The notes beneath the pieces were generated by a model. That model was not told the origin of the DNA, did not search any database, and saw nothing but the letters and a program-made list of their open reading frames with translations. Below are positions 1 through 9,046 of a DNA stretch of 64,000 bases, piece by piece (positions within the stretch are counted from its first letter, which is position 1; each line of letters opens with the position of its first letter). The stretch spans positions 1 through 64,000 of the forward strand of contig NZ_LMUK01000032.1 of NCBI RefSeq assembly GCF_009766005.1. The letters are read 5' to 3'. The position numbers were made by a program, and so were the translations under genes. Source of the stretch: Bradyrhizobium sp. S69. Lineage in GTDB: Bacteria; Pseudomonadota; Alphaproteobacteria; Rhizobiales; Xanthobacteraceae.

Positions 1-174
1 TCAGCCAAAATTTCCCGGTCGATGTGTCCTCCCGACCATTAAATGCAAAATTCTGCGGGCCAGAACGAAACATTCTCACACTCTCAGGATGACGTCCGAG
101 ACAGCTTCACAGGCTACTTCGCCGGGACGACGGCACTCGCCCGATGCAAAACCCGCTGCGCCGGACTTGGCTCC

Positions 175-1089
175 TCAGATCACCAATTCGGCGCCGGTGA
201 CGCGGCGATAGGCTTCGAGATAGCGCTTGCTGGTGGCGTCGACGACGCTGGCCGGCAACGGCGGCGGCGGGGCGTCGCCGTTCCAGCGGCCGGCGTGGCG
301 CTCGACGTCGAGATAATCGCGCAGCGGCTGCTTGTCGAAACTCGGTTGCGGCTGGCCGGGCTTGTAAACGTCCGCCGCCCAGAAGCGCGAACTGTCGGGG
401 GTCATCACCTCGTCGATCAGGATGATGCGTCCGTCCTTGTCGCGGCCGAATTCGAATTTGGTATCGGCGATGATGATGCCCTGGTCGCGGCTGATTTTCT
501 CGCCGAGCGTATAGACCGCACGCGTCATGCTCTCCAGCGTATGGGTGACCTCCTCGCCGAGGATCTCGCGCATCCGCCCGATCGTGATGTTCTCGTCGTG
601 GCCGGTCTCGGCCTTGGTTGCCGGGCTGAAGATCGAAGGCTCCAGTTTTGCACTCTCAAGCAGGCCTGGCGGCAGCTTCTCGCCGGCCAGCGTGCCCTGC
701 GCGGCATACTCCTTCCACGCCGAGCCCGAGATATAACCGCGGATCACGCATTCGATCGGGAACACGGTCGTGCGCTTGCACAGCATGGCGCGCCCGGCCA
801 GCGCGGCGTGATGGCCGGCCAACGCGGGCACCTCGCCGATGATGGCATCGGCGTCGGCGCTGATCATGTGATGGGGAACGACGCCTTCGAGTTGGGCGAA
901 CCACCAGGCGCTGATCTGGGTCAGCACCGCGCCCTTCATCGGGATGGTCTCGGCCATTACCACGTCGAAGGCGCTGATGCGGTCGGTGGTCAGCAGCAAG
1001 ACGCGATCCTCGCCGACGGCATAGATATCGCGCACCTTGCCGCGTCCGATTCGTGGCAGAGGAAGATCGCTGGCGAGCATCGTGTTCAT
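175..1089 (-). CDS. purC: Phosphoribosylaminoimidazole-succinocarboxamide synthase (SAICAR synthetase)
   Basis: Cytosolic enzyme of purine synthesis that joins CAIR and aspartate with ATP to give SAICAR. The 304-residue protein has the family signatures: GRGKVRDIY near the N-terminus, the internal [16 protein letters not shown] block and the [10 protein letters not shown] block. Length fits the longer, eukaryote-like PurC type. An in-frame TTG lies one codon upstream at 1092 and another ATG at 1080; I chose the ATG at 1089, but no strong ribosome site separates them. It lies 69 bases downstream of the pirin gene on the same strand and may be co-transcribed, though nothing in function links them. 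Confidence 0.95.
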   Translation of the reverse strand: MNTMLASDLPLPRIGRGKVRDIYAVGEDRVLLLTTDRISAFDVVMAETIPMKGAVLTQISAWWFAQLEGVVPHHMISADADAIIGEVPALAGHHAALAGRAMLCKRTTVFPIECVIRGYISGSAWKEYAAQGTLAGEKLPPGLLESAKLEPSIFSPATKAETGHDENITIGRMREILGEEVTHTLESMTRAVYTLGEKISRDQGIIIADTKFEFGRDKDGRIILIDEVMTPDSSRFWAADVYKPGQPQPSFDKQPLRDYLDVERHAGRWNGDAPPPPLPASVVDATSKRYLEAYRRVTGAELVI

Positions 1090-1158
1090 CAATCAGGCTT
1101 TCATGGCATGCGCGGCCTCGCGCAAGCGCGGGACACGGCGGGGACAACAGAGGAAAGT

Positions 1159-2076
1159 CTATTCCGGCAGCGGAATGAACTCGTGTTCGTTGGGAACATG
1201 GGCGAAGCGGCCGCTTTTCCAGTCCTGCTTGGCCTGCTCGATGCGTTCCTGGCTGGAAGAGACGAAATTCCACCAGATATGGCGCGGGCCTTCCAGCGCG
1301 TCGCCGCCGAGGAACATCATCCGCGTCGGCTTCAGCACCTTCACGGTGATGCGGTCGCCGGGCCGGAAGATCAATAGCCGCGCCTGCTCGTAGCGCTCGC
1401 CCGCGATCTCGATTTCGCCATCGACCACATAGATCGCGCGCTCCTCATGATCGGGATCGAGCGGCAGGCTGACGCCAGCTTGCGCCGTCACCTCGGTGTA
1501 GAACCACGGCGAGACCATCGTCACCGGCGATGTCGCGCCGAAGGCGCTGCCGGCGATGATCCGCGCGGTGAAGCCGCGGTCGCTGACCACAGGCAAGCTT
1601 TCCGCGGAATAATGCTGGAACGACGGCGCGATCTCTTCGGAGCCTGCGGGCAGCGCGATCCAGCTTTGCAGGCCGAGCATCTTCTGGCCGTCGCGGCGCA
1701 GCACGTCGGGGGTGCGCTCGGAATGGGCGATGCCGCGGCCGGCGGTCATCAGGTTCATCGCGCCGGGCTGGATCTCCTGGATATTGCCCTCGCTGTCGCG
1801 GTGCATGATGCTGCCGTCGAACAGATAGGTCACGGTGGCAAGCCCGATATGCGGATGCGGGCGCACGTCCATGCCCTTGCCGGCGATGAACTGCACCGGG
1901 CCGAAATGGTCGAAGAAAATAAACGGACCGACCATCTGGCGCCTGCCATGCGGCAGCGCGCGGCGCACCTCGAACCCGTCGCCGAGGTCGCGGGTGCGCG
2001 GCACGATGACGAGTTCAAGCGCATCGCAGGATTGCGGATCGCCGAGAACGGGATCGCTGGAGGGAAGCCAGCTCAT
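1159..2076 (-). CDS. Pirin family protein
   Basis: Bicupin protein of 305 residues. The N-terminal cupin carries the pirin metal-site pattern: HPHIGLATVTYL (two His), then HRDS, then GIAHSER, matching the positions that bind iron in known pirins. Family members include quercetin dioxygenases and redox-sensing co-regulators, so the substrate cannot be assigned. GGAGA sits just upstream of the ATG at 2076. It is transcribed divergently from the AraC-type regulator that begins near 2248, leaving a shared control region of about 170 bases. Confidence 0.9.
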   Translation of the reverse strand: MSWLPSSDPVLGDPQSCDALELVIVPRTRDLGDGFEVRRALPHGRRQMVGPFIFFDHFGPVQFIAGKGMDVRPHPHIGLATVTYLFDGSIMHRDSEGNIQEIQPGAMNLMTAGRGIAHSERTPDVLRRDGQKMLGLQSWIALPAGSEEIAPSFQHYSAESLPVVSDRGFTARIIAGSAFGATSPVTMVSPWFYTEVTAQAGVSLPLDPDHEERAIYVVDGEIEIAGERYEQARLLIFRPGDRITVKVLKPTRMMFLGGDALEGPRHIWWNFVSSSQERIEQAKQDWKSGRFAHVPNEHEFIPLPE

Positions 2077-2247
2077 GAGAAGTCTCCGGGATGTTCGCGG
2101 CGATCATAGCAGCAATCGCAGCCCAAGCCACCTCGGCGTCGTCCCGGCCTCATGGGATGACATTGCGGGTGGCCAACCCTCGACAAATTGAACAAACCAG
2201 CGATCTCCCGTAAAATCCGCCACGTCCTGTTGGATCGGGCCCATGTG

Positions 2248-3315
2248 ATGCCGCTTGCCGTTCTGGATATTGCTCTGCGTTCCGGTACCGTGGCCTTGCT
2301 GCTGGTGCTGGCCGCATCGCTGTTTCGCGATTTTCGCACCGTCGTCGCGGGACGGCTGGCGGTTGCCCTGGCGCTGGGGTCGGCCGCGCACGCCGTCACC
2401 TCTGCGATCGGCTCGCCGGCACCGGTCTCGATCTGGCATGCGCCTCTGATCGCGCTGTCGACCGGCAACGTCGTGGTGTTCTGGCTGTTCACACGGGCGC
2501 TGTTCGACGATGCATTTACGCTGCGCTGGTGGCACGCGGTCGTCTGGGCCGCGGTAGCGGCGTTCAGTTTCGTCAATTGCATGTGGATCGCACCAGCGGG
2601 CTACGCACGGGCGTCGATTATCGCGATCAACCTGCTCGCGCTGAGTTTTATCGGGCTCGCCGTCTGGCAGACCATCGCCTCATGGTCGCAGGATCTGGTT
2701 GAGCGCCGCCGACGACTGCGGCTCTTCATTGTCGGCGCGGCCGCGCTTTACGGCGGCATCAACGCGATGCTGCAGATATTCATTCGCGGCAGCGATACGG
2801 CGGATATCGCCAATGTGGTCAATTCCGTCATGCTTGCCGGTATCGTCGCCGCGATATCCTATGCGATGACAAATGTCACCGCGTCGGATTTGTTCGTGGC
2901 CCCCGCCGTATCCGTGGCGGAAGTTTCCGGCGGGCCGGTTGCGGTCGAGGAATCGAACGCCGCCGATCGGAAGCTGCTGGACGCGCTGATGCGCCTGATG
3001 GCTGATGAACGGATCTATCGCCACGACAATGTCACCATCGGCGCATTGGCGACCAAGCTCGGGATACCCGAATACAGATTGCGGCGGCTGATCAACCAGC
3101 GGCTCGGCTACCGCAACTTCAATGTTTTTCTCAACAACCACCGGATCGAGGAAGCCAAGGCCGCATTGGCCGATCCGACGCAGGCCGAGGTGCCCGTGAT
3201 TACGATTGCGATGGACGCCGGTTTCCAGTCGCTGGGGCCCTTCAATCGCGCCTTCAAGGCCATCACGGGGGTGACCCCGACCGAGTATCGCCGCCTCAAG
3301 GCGCCCGCGATCTGA
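2248..3315 (+). CDS. AraC-family regulator with membrane-spanning N-terminal half
   Basis: About 355 residues. The first two thirds hold six or seven hydrophobic segments and no soluble sensor fold; the last ~100 residues are an AraC/XylS double helix-turn-helix (ALATKLGIPEYRLRRLI, then AMDAGFQSLGPFNRAFK, ending TPTEYRRL). This layout is known for membrane-tethered AraC regulators of unknown ligand. The frame is open upstream to a TTG at 2188, but the GTG-ATG pair at 2245-2250 is followed by the first membrane segment and is more likely the start. Divergent from the pirin gene, which could be its target (inference). Confidence 0.85.
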   Translation: MPLAVLDIALRSGTVALLLVLAASLFRDFRTVVAGRLAVALALGSAAHAVTSAIGSPAPVSIWHAPLIALSTGNVVVFWLFTRALFDDAFTLRWWHAVVWAAVAAFSFVNCMWIAPAGYARASIIAINLLALSFIGLAVWQTIASWSQDLVERRRRLRLFIVGAAALYGGINAMLQIFIRGSDTADIANVVNSVMLAGIVAAISYAMTNVTASDLFVAPAVSVAEVSGGPVAVEESNAADRKLLDALMRLMADERIYRHDNVTIGALATKLGIPEYRLRRLINQRLGYRNFNVFLNNHRIEEAKAALADPTQAEVPVITIAMDAGFQSLGPFNRAFKAITGVTPTEYRRLKAPAI

Positions 3316-3465
3316 CGCTATAAGTCATTATAATTTCTTGGAATTTTCGGAATCGGCGAGGCCTCCTCCAAGTTCGACCAGCCCGTTTTCAAATCCGGCG
3401 AGCGATCCGCAGCCTGTTCGGCTTGATGGCTGGTACGCGCATCAAGCGCCATGCCGGAGCTCGCC

Positions 3466-4911
3466 ATGACCCGACGACGCCTTATCCTGATCCTTGTCCT
3501 TATCTTGGCGACCACGACAGCGCTGAGCACGCTCGCTTTCACGGCACGCGCGCGCGATGTTCCCAAGGTGGTCACCGGGTTCGTCGCCGGCATTCTCTGC
3601 TCGTCGATTTTTGTGTCCGGCCTCGATCCGGATCGCGTGCTCGCCGAGACCACGGAGGCGATGCCCGGTACCGGCCTGATCATGTGGGCGCTCAGCACCG
3701 ATGTCGATCGCGCGCACAAGGACGTCACGGTGACATTGCTGGGCCTCGGCCGCAGCCATGCCGTCTATCGCGACGGGTTTGGTTGCACTCTCGATCATGG
3801 CAATGCCGTCGCCGAACTCGCGGTGCCGACGGCGGATACCAGACAGCCCGAGGCGTTATTGCCTGCGATCGCGGGGCCGGCGTTGGTCGCGCCCATCAAT
3901 CCGCAACTCGATGCCGCGCTCGACCGCGCGTTTGCCGAGCCCGAGGCGCCGCCGCGCCGCCACACCAAGGCCGTCGTGGTATTGAAAGACGGCCACATCG
4001 TCGCCGAGCGCTACGCCGAGGCCTACGGCATCGACACGCCGATCCTCGGCTTCTCCGCGACCAAGTCGGTGATGTCAGCGCTGACGGGAATTCTTGTGCG
4101 GCAGAGCAAGCTTGCGCTCGATCGGCCCGCGCCGGTCGCGGCGTGGCAAAGCCCTGGCGATCCGAGGCGCGCGGTCACGGTCGATCATCTGCTGCGTCAT
4201 ACCGCGGGACTTGCGATCGGCAGTTCGCTCGCGGCGTCGCTCGGCGCCGCGCTGGAGCCGGTCAACCGCATGAAGTTCATGGAATCGGACATGGCGCGCT
4301 ATGCCGAGAGCCTGGAGCTTGCAACGCCACCCGGCAGCGCCTGGAATTACAATGACGGCAATTATGTCATTCTCTCGCAACTGATCCGCGAGGCGGTTGG
4401 CGGCCACGCGGCGGATGTGCTGCGTTTCGCGCGACAGGAATTGTTCGGCCCGCTCGGCATGCGCAACGTCACGCTGGAGTTCGACGCCTCGGGCAATCCG
4501 GAAGGATCGAGCCAGATGCTGGCGACCGCGCGCGACTGGGCACGCTTCGGCATGCTCTATCTCAATGACGGTGTCGTCGGCGGCAAACGCATACTGCCCG
4601 AAGGTTGGGTCAAATATTCGGCGTCGCCAACGCCGAATGCCTGGGTCGGCTATGGCGCTGGCTTCTGGACCAACCAGGGCGATAGCTTTGGTGCCGACTA
4701 TCGCATCCATCATGGCTGGCCGCGCGATGCGTTCTTTGCCAAGGGAACGATCGGGCAATATGTCATCATTGTTCCATCCGAGCGTCTGGTGATCGTGCGG
4801 CTCGGCCTGTCGCCGAACTGGCCTGACGTCGACGGCGTGTCGCGGCTTGTCAGCGATGTCATCGCTGCAACCGGCGGTGGGGCCCGATCCGCGAGCCGCA
4901 ACTCGATGTGA
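3466..4911 (+). CDS. Serine hydrolase, beta-lactamase/NylB-like family
   Basis: 481-residue protein with an N-terminal signal anchor (hydrophobic LILILVLILATT run). The SxxK catalytic motif is SATK, about 190 residues in; WNYNDGNY supplies the Tyr of the class C beta-lactamase/esterase fold, and a C-terminal HHGW...GQYVIIVPS block is usual for NylB-like (6-aminohexanoate-dimer hydrolase) relatives. It is therefore a periplasmic or membrane-anchored esterase/amidase/DD-peptidase-like enzyme; beta-lactamase activity is not implied. GGAG lies seven bases before the ATG at 3466, which is preferred over the ATG at 3451. Confidence 0.85.
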   Translation: MTRRRLILILVLILATTTALSTLAFTARARDVPKVVTGFVAGILCSSIFVSGLDPDRVLAETTEAMPGTGLIMWALSTDVDRAHKDVTVTLLGLGRSHAVYRDGFGCTLDHGNAVAELAVPTADTRQPEALLPAIAGPALVAPINPQLDAALDRAFAEPEAPPRRHTKAVVVLKDGHIVAERYAEAYGIDTPILGFSATKSVMSALTGILVRQSKLALDRPAPVAAWQSPGDPRRAVTVDHLLRHTAGLAIGSSLAASLGAALEPVNRMKFMESDMARYAESLELATPPGSAWNYNDGNYVILSQLIREAVGGHAADVLRFARQELFGPLGMRNVTLEFDASGNPEGSSQMLATARDWARFGMLYLNDGVVGGKRILPEGWVKYSASPTPNAWVGYGAGFWTNQGDSFGADYRIHHGWPRDAFFAKGTIGQYVIIVPSERLVIVRLGLSPNWPDVDGVSRLVSDVIAATGGGARSASRNSM

Positions 4912-5014
4912 GGTTTCGATCAGCGCTCGCTATCGAACGATCCGGATCGGGAACCAAGTACTGCGAATGGCGTTATGCCGTCCCGCCCTCTGCCTTGACC
5001 AGGAAAATCTCCCG

Positions 5015-6238
5015 ATGCGAATGATCCGCTCTTCAGTGCTTGCACTGATGTTGAGTGCTGCGCCTGCCGCCATCTTGGTTGCGCCGGCTCGAGCGCAAAT
5101 ATCGGTCGACATTCGCGTCGATGTCGCGCCGCCGCCGCTGCCATACTATGAGCAACCGGTTATTCCGGCTGAGGGCTATCTTTGGGTCCCCGGTTATTGG
5201 GCATGGGATCCCGTAGCGGTCGATTATTACTGGGTGCCGGGAACGTGGGTCGAGCCGCCGCAGCGCGACCTGCTCTGGACGCCGGCCTATTGGGGCTGGA
5301 ACGAGGGCCGCTATGCCTTCTACCCCGGCTATTGGGGGCACGAAGTCGGCTTCTACGGCGGGGTCGACTATGGCTACGGATATAACGGCGACGGCTATTA
5401 CGGCGGCCGCTGGAATAACGGCGCGTTCTTCTACAATCGCACCGTCAACAACGTGGAAAGCATCCACATCACCAACATCTATAATGAGACGGTGGTGGTG
5501 CATAACAATTCCACGCGTGTGAGTTTCAACGGCGGCAATGGCGGCATCGCGGCGAGGCCGACGCCGCAACAGGAGGCGTTCGGCCGCGAGCGGCACGTCG
5601 AGGCAACGCCGGTTCAGCGTCAGCAGGTCGAAACCGCCAGCCGGGATCGGTCGCTATTCTCCAAGCAGAATCACGGCGAGCCCGCGATCGCGGCGACGCC
5701 GCGCGCCGGTGTGTTCCAGGGCGCCGGCGTGGTGCGCGGATCGCGCACGCCGATTGCGGCCAGACCCGGCAACGAGCCGCTGCCGAACGGTGCCGCAAGA
5801 CCTGACTCGGAAAGGCCTGGTTCGGAAAGACCTGGCTCGGAAAGGCCCGGCGTGGAGCCGAACCGGGAAGCGCCGAAACCTGAAGCTCGGCCAGGCTCTG
5901 CCGAGGCGCCGCGCCCCAACGAGCCGCGGCCGGGTGACATCAACAGGGAAGCGCCGAGACAAGCGCCGAGGGTCGAAGAGCCGCCAAGAGCCGAACCGTC
6001 AAGGGCTGAGCCACCGAGGGCTGAGCCACCAAGAGCTGAACCGCCAAGGGCCGAGCCACCAAGGGCCGAGCCGCCCAGAGTGGAAGAGCCACAGCGACAG
6101 CCCCCGCCGCGCGCTGAACAGCCGCGACCGCCAGTTCAGGAAGCGCGTCCGCCGCAGCCGCCACGACCGGCCGCCGCGCCGCCCCCGCGACCGGCGCAGC
6201 CCGGAAGGCCGCCCGAAGAAGAGCGGAAGCGCGAATAG
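5015..6238 (+). CDS. Secreted YXWGXW-type repeat protein with Pro/Arg/Glu-rich tail
   Basis: 407 residues from the ATG at 5015, with a signal peptide ending ...APARAQ. The N-terminal half contains aromatic YXW repeats (GYLWVPGYW, DYYWVPGTW, LLWTPAYWGW, YAFYPGYWGH), the pattern of YXWGXW-repeat proteins found near cell envelopes of Proteobacteria. The middle is Tyr/Gly/Asn rich. The C-terminal ~130 residues are low complexity, with tandem SERPG and PPRAE pentapeptides and then a Pro-rich end. Function unknown; likely periplasmic or surface-associated. The tandem units are 15-bp DNA repeats and probably vary in number between strains. Confidence 0.8.
   Translation: MRMIRSSVLALMLSAAPAAILVAPARAQISVDIRVDVAPPPLPYYEQPVIPAEGYLWVPGYWAWDPVAVDYYWVPGTWVEPPQRDLLWTPAYWGWNEGRYAFYPGYWGHEVGFYGGVDYGYGYNGDGYYGGRWNNGAFFYNRTVNNVESIHITNIYNETVVVHNNSTRVSFNGGNGGIAARPTPQQEAFGRERHVEATPVQRQQVETASRDRSLFSKQNHGEPAIAATPRAGVFQGAGVVRGSRTPIAARPGNEPLPNGAARPDSERPGSERPGSERPGVEPNREAPKPEARPGSAEAPRPNEPRPGDINREAPRQAPRVEEPPRAEPSRAEPPRAEPPRAEPPRAEPPRAEPPRVEEPQRQPPPRAEQPRPPVQEARPPQPPRPAAAPPPRPAQPGRPPEEERKRE
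5806..6085 (+). repeat. Two in-frame 15-bp minisatellites
   Basis: Around 5806-5850 a 15-bp unit encodes three SERPG-like pentapeptides. Around 5985-6085 a different 15-bp unit encodes about six copies of PPRAE/SRAEP-type pentapeptides. Copies differ only at third positions or by single codons, so the period is clear by eye. Being multiples of three, gains or losses of units would keep the frame. Confidence 0.85.
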
Positions 6239-6295
6239 CGGCTAAGCTAGGTGCTCTACGTCTGTCGAAACTTTGATTCGATGGGTTGCGTTTTT

Positions 6296-6324
6296 TTCAC
6301 CTCTCCCCGACGGGGAGAGGTGAA
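6296..6324. repeat. Perfect 13-bp hairpin (CACCTCTCCCC type)
   Basis: A 13-bp stem with loop GAC lies in the 131-base gap between two convergent genes. On the plus strand it follows a run of T, and no T run follows the hairpin in either direction, so it is not a classical intrinsic terminator. CTCTCCCC-nnn-GGGGAGAG hairpins are common scattered repeats in this bacterial group. Confidence 0.7.
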
Positions 6325-6369
6325 GGGAAGCGCGCGGATAACCCCGGCTGAATCCAATCTTATCTTGCT

Positions 6370-7740
6370 CTATTGCCGCCCCAACTGCGTTGCTTGCTCG
6401 ACCCGATCGAATCGTTCTAGCGACAGGATCGCGTCGGCGAGTTGATCGGCGCGGCCGTTCAACACCGGGCGGGCCAGCGTCAGGAATTTCTGCTGCATCG
6501 CCTGGGCATCCGGAAATGAACTCGGCTCGCCGGAGGGATCGGCGTAGAGCCGTTCATGCACGCCGTCGTCCGTGGTGATGCTGACGCGCGCGCCGAACGG
6601 ATGGGTGCGGCCGACTTCCAGCCGATCATCCTGCACCACGTTGAACTTGTCGGCCAGCGCATCGACCGCGGCGTCGCCGAGCCGTTCGTAATCGTCCCAG
6701 CCGAAGCGGCCTTGATCCAGCGCCACCGCGCCGGTGAAGAACATCGAGAACTGGCCGCCGACGATCGAGGTCGGGTGCCGCTTGGTGGCGGCATCGCCGG
6801 TCAGCGTGATGCCGTTGCGGTGCAGGCCGATCTCGACTTTCCTGATCTGGTCCGGCGTCAGATTGTGCTCGCGCCGCATCGCGATCAAAGCATCGAGGGC
6901 GGCATGGGTATAGCGGCAGCTCGGATAGGGTTTGACGCCGATCTTCATGGTTTCGTAGATATCGCCGAGCCCCGCTACGGCCTTGTCGGGATGCGCGTTG
7001 TCGCTGTAGCCGACCAGGAGGCCATGCTTGCCTTCGACCGATTCGGTCGCGCCGATGAAGTCATTGCGCGCCAGGGTCGCTGCGATCACGCCGTTCATGG
7101 CGGCGGCGCCCACCTGATAGCGCTTGTTCCAGGCGCCGTTGACCAAAAATTGCAGCGAGCCCGCGGCCTGGCTGCCGGAGACGCCGAACGCAGCTACGAT
7201 CTGGTCTTTCGAAAGGCCGAACAATTTGGCGGCGGCCGCCGCCGCGCCATAGGTCCCCGCGGTTGCGGTGGGGTGAAAACCGCGCGCGTAATGCGAGGTC
7301 GGATCGAGCGCATTGCCGAGCCGGCAGCAGACCTCGTAGCCGGCGACGATCGCGGTCAACACATCGCGGCCCGATGCACCGACCAGTTCGCCGACCGCGA
7401 ACGCAGCCGGCACCACCGGGGCGCTGGCATGCAGCGAGGAATCGGCATGGGTGTCATCGAAATCAAGCGAGTGGCCGAGCGCGCCGTTGAGCAGTGCCGC
7501 CACCGCGGGCGTCCAGGTCTTGCTGTCGCCGAAGACGGTGGACTGGCCCTTGCCGTCGAGCGCCAGCGCTTCCAGCATCTTGAGCAGCGAGGGCGTGGAT
7601 TCCGCATCGCGCCGGGCCCGGATGGCGCTGCCGAGAAAATCAAGTGTCAGAACCTTGGCACGCTCCAGCACGTGCGGAGGGATATCGGCGAATTTCAGGT
7701 CGGCGACGTAAGCTGCGAGCGTTGCGGTTTCGTTGGCCAT
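6370..7740 (-). CDS. MmgE/PrpD family protein
   Basis: 456 residues from the ATG at 7740 (MANETATLAAYV), which has GAGG at the right distance; the open frame continues 24 codons upstream without a better start. The sequence shows the typical MmgE/PrpD N-terminal helical domain (LDFLGSAIRARR, NGALGHSLDFDDTHADSSLHASAPV, the substrate-side block of the family). Members include 2-methylcitrate dehydratase, iminodisuccinate epimerase and cis-aconitate decarboxylase. No prpBC-type genes lie nearby, so the specific reaction is open. Confidence 0.9.
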   Translation of the reverse strand: MANETATLAAYVADLKFADIPPHVLERAKVLTLDFLGSAIRARRDAESTPSLLKMLEALALDGKGQSTVFGDSKTWTPAVAALLNGALGHSLDFDDTHADSSLHASAPVVPAAFAVGELVGASGRDVLTAIVAGYEVCCRLGNALDPTSHYARGFHPTATAGTYGAAAAAAKLFGLSKDQIVAAFGVSGSQAAGSLQFLVNGAWNKRYQVGAAAMNGVIAATLARNDFIGATESVEGKHGLLVGYSDNAHPDKAVAGLGDIYETMKIGVKPYPSCRYTHAALDALIAMRREHNLTPDQIRKVEIGLHRNGITLTGDAATKRHPTSIVGGQFSMFFTGAVALDQGRFGWDDYERLGDAAVDALADKFNVVQDDRLEVGRTHPFGARVSITTDDGVHERLYADPSGEPSSFPDAQAMQQKFLTLARPVLNGRADQLADAILSLERFDRVEQATQLGRQ

Positions 7741-7848
7741 CGTGTGCCTCGGCGTTGCCTCGTTAGTCTCATTGGAATTTTGGTTAAGGCCGCCCATGCG
7801 CCTCGTCAACATGCGCTATGGCGGGGCAGACCCTTGCTTTGCATGGCG

Positions 7849-8427
7849 TCAATCGACCGCCGCGAGCGCCGTCTTGCGAACGGCCGCAGCGATCGTGTCT
7901 GAAGTAGCTTGATCTTCCACCGCGCGCGCCAATGTTACGCCGCCGGTCAGGATCGCCAGCAACGCCCAGGCGCGCTGCAGGCGGTCCGCCGCGTCCGCCC
8001 CGGAAAGTCCGTCGGCCACCGCATCCGCAACCAATTTCATCCGCGCTTCGTAGGCGGTCTTGGTCTCGCTGTCGGAACGCTGAACTTCCGGCGTCAGGCT
8101 TTGCAAGGTGCAACTGTCGCCGAGTTCGCAGGTGCGTTTATAGCCAAGATAGAAATCGACGAAGATTTCGATCCATGTGACGCCGTGCTCGGCGCGCAAC
8201 GCCTCGATCCCGGCGCGCAGCTCATCGAGGCCGGCGACCACAGCCTCCTTGAAGGCCGCTTCCTTAGACGGGAAATGGCCATACAGCGCGCCTGACGTGA
8301 CCGCGGCCTCCTTGGCCAAGCCGTCGACGCCGATGCCGCCATAGCCGCGCTTGCGAAAGCCACGGCCGACCGCCACGAGGATTCGGGCCCTCGCTTCTTC
8401 CCGGTGTCCCGGCGCATATCTCGACAC
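7849..8427 (-). CDS. TetR-family transcriptional repressor
   Basis: About 192 residues. The N-terminus is a TetR DNA-binding domain (ARARILVAVGRGFRKRGYGGIGVDGLAKEAAVTSGALYGHFPSKEAAFKEA), followed by a helical ligand domain. Start codon is either GTG at 8427 or TTG at 8439. It is divergent from the tautomerase gene, and the gap holds four copies of a CGATCGTTA element arranged as two inverted repeats, the expected binding sites. It probably represses both itself and the tautomerase in response to an unknown small molecule. Confidence 0.9.
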   Translation of the reverse strand: MSRYAPGHREEARARILVAVGRGFRKRGYGGIGVDGLAKEAAVTSGALYGHFPSKEAAFKEAVVAGLDELRAGIEALRAEHGVTWIEIFVDFYLGYKRTCELGDSCTLQSLTPEVQRSDSETKTAYEARMKLVADAVADGLSGADAADRLQRAWALLAILTGGVTLARAVEDQATSDTIAAAVRKTALAAVD

Positions 8428-8446
8428 GGCAGACCTCAATTACATT

Positions 8447-8519
8447 GCGATCGTTATTTTATGCTTGACAGCATAACGATCGCTATTTTAACAACATCAC
8501 GATCGTTATGTAACGATCG
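8447..8519. promoter_or_regulatory. Double palindromic operator between tetR-type gene and tautomerase
   Basis: Palindrome 1: GCGATCGTTAT (8447-8457) facing ATAACGATCGC (8473-8483). Palindrome 2: CGATCGTTA-TG-TAACGATCG (8500-8519), perfect. A TTGACA (8465-8470) lies inside palindrome 1 and could be the -35 box of the rightward promoter, with an AT-rich -10 near 8484-8493. Repressor binding would cover that promoter. Assignment to the adjacent TetR protein is inference from position. Confidence 0.8.
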
Positions 8520-8575
8520 CAACCCAACTCGCAATACCGCGTTTGGGCAGCTTTCTCAATGTCCGGGAGGTCCTC

Positions 8576-8992
8576 ATGCCGCTCCAACTCACCCTTACCG
8601 AAGGTGTTCTGCCCAAAGGCCAGGAAAAAATCGCCTTCGCGCGACTGTCGGAAGCCATGCTGAGATGGCACGGCCTGACCGGCAACAAGGCCATGCTGCC
8701 CAACGTCATCGGCGAGGTTCGGGTGCTGCCGAGCCACGAGACCTTCAGCGCGATGGAGGAGGCGCCGATTGCGATCGTCGAGTGGAAGGTGCCGTCGTTT
8801 GCCTTCGCCGATCGCGACATCCAGCTCGGCTATTTCTCAGAAGCGACCGACATCATCCATGAGCTGTCCGGCGGCAAGCAACCTCGGGATCGCATCTTCA
8901 TCAACGTCGTTCACGCCGTCGACGGCGCATGGAATTTCAACGGCCGCGCCATGACCAATGCCGAACTCGGCGAACAGGTCAGTAAAGGCTGA
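8576..8992 (+). CDS. Tautomerase-superfamily protein
   Basis: 138 residues from the ATG at 8576, which follows GGGAGG at ideal spacing. The mature protein would begin with Pro (MPLQLTLTEG), the catalytic Pro-1 of the 4-oxalocrotonate tautomerase superfamily; the length suggests a fused two-subdomain (MIF/CHMI-size) member. The substrate is unknown. Its promoter region holds the palindromic operators, so it is likely inducible and may belong to a detoxification or catabolic response. Confidence 0.85.
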   Translation: MPLQLTLTEGVLPKGQEKIAFARLSEAMLRWHGLTGNKAMLPNVIGEVRVLPSHETFSAMEEAPIAIVEWKVPSFAFADRDIQLGYFSEATDIIHELSGGKQPRDRIFINVVHAVDGAWNFNGRAMTNAELGEQVSKG

Positions 8993-9013
8993 TTCTATCA
9001 ACCTCGTTCGCTC

Positions 9014-9040
9014 GCAGCGGCGCACCGGTTGCGCCGCTGC
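9014..9040. terminator. Hairpin between convergent genes
   Basis: GCAGCGGCGCA (9014-9024), loop CCGGT, TGCGCCGCTGC (9030-9040): an 11-bp perfect stem between the stop codons of the tautomerase and the convergent DUF2867-like gene. It has no strong T run but its place suggests bidirectional termination. Confidence 0.6.
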
Positions 9041-9046
9041 GGTGAG

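Noticed and set aside
43..1377. A 444-codon open frame on the plus strand
   Set aside because: Antisense of purC and the end of the pirin gene; no recognisable fold.
3466..4911. True beta-lactamase (antibiotic resistance)
   Set aside because: It has the SxxK and Tyr motifs of the fold, but features fit NylB-like esterases; nothing shows drug hydrolysis.
5985..6085. CRISPR-like short repeats
   Set aside because: Units are adjacent with no spacers, keep the reading frame and encode PPRAE pentapeptides, so this is a coding minisatellite.
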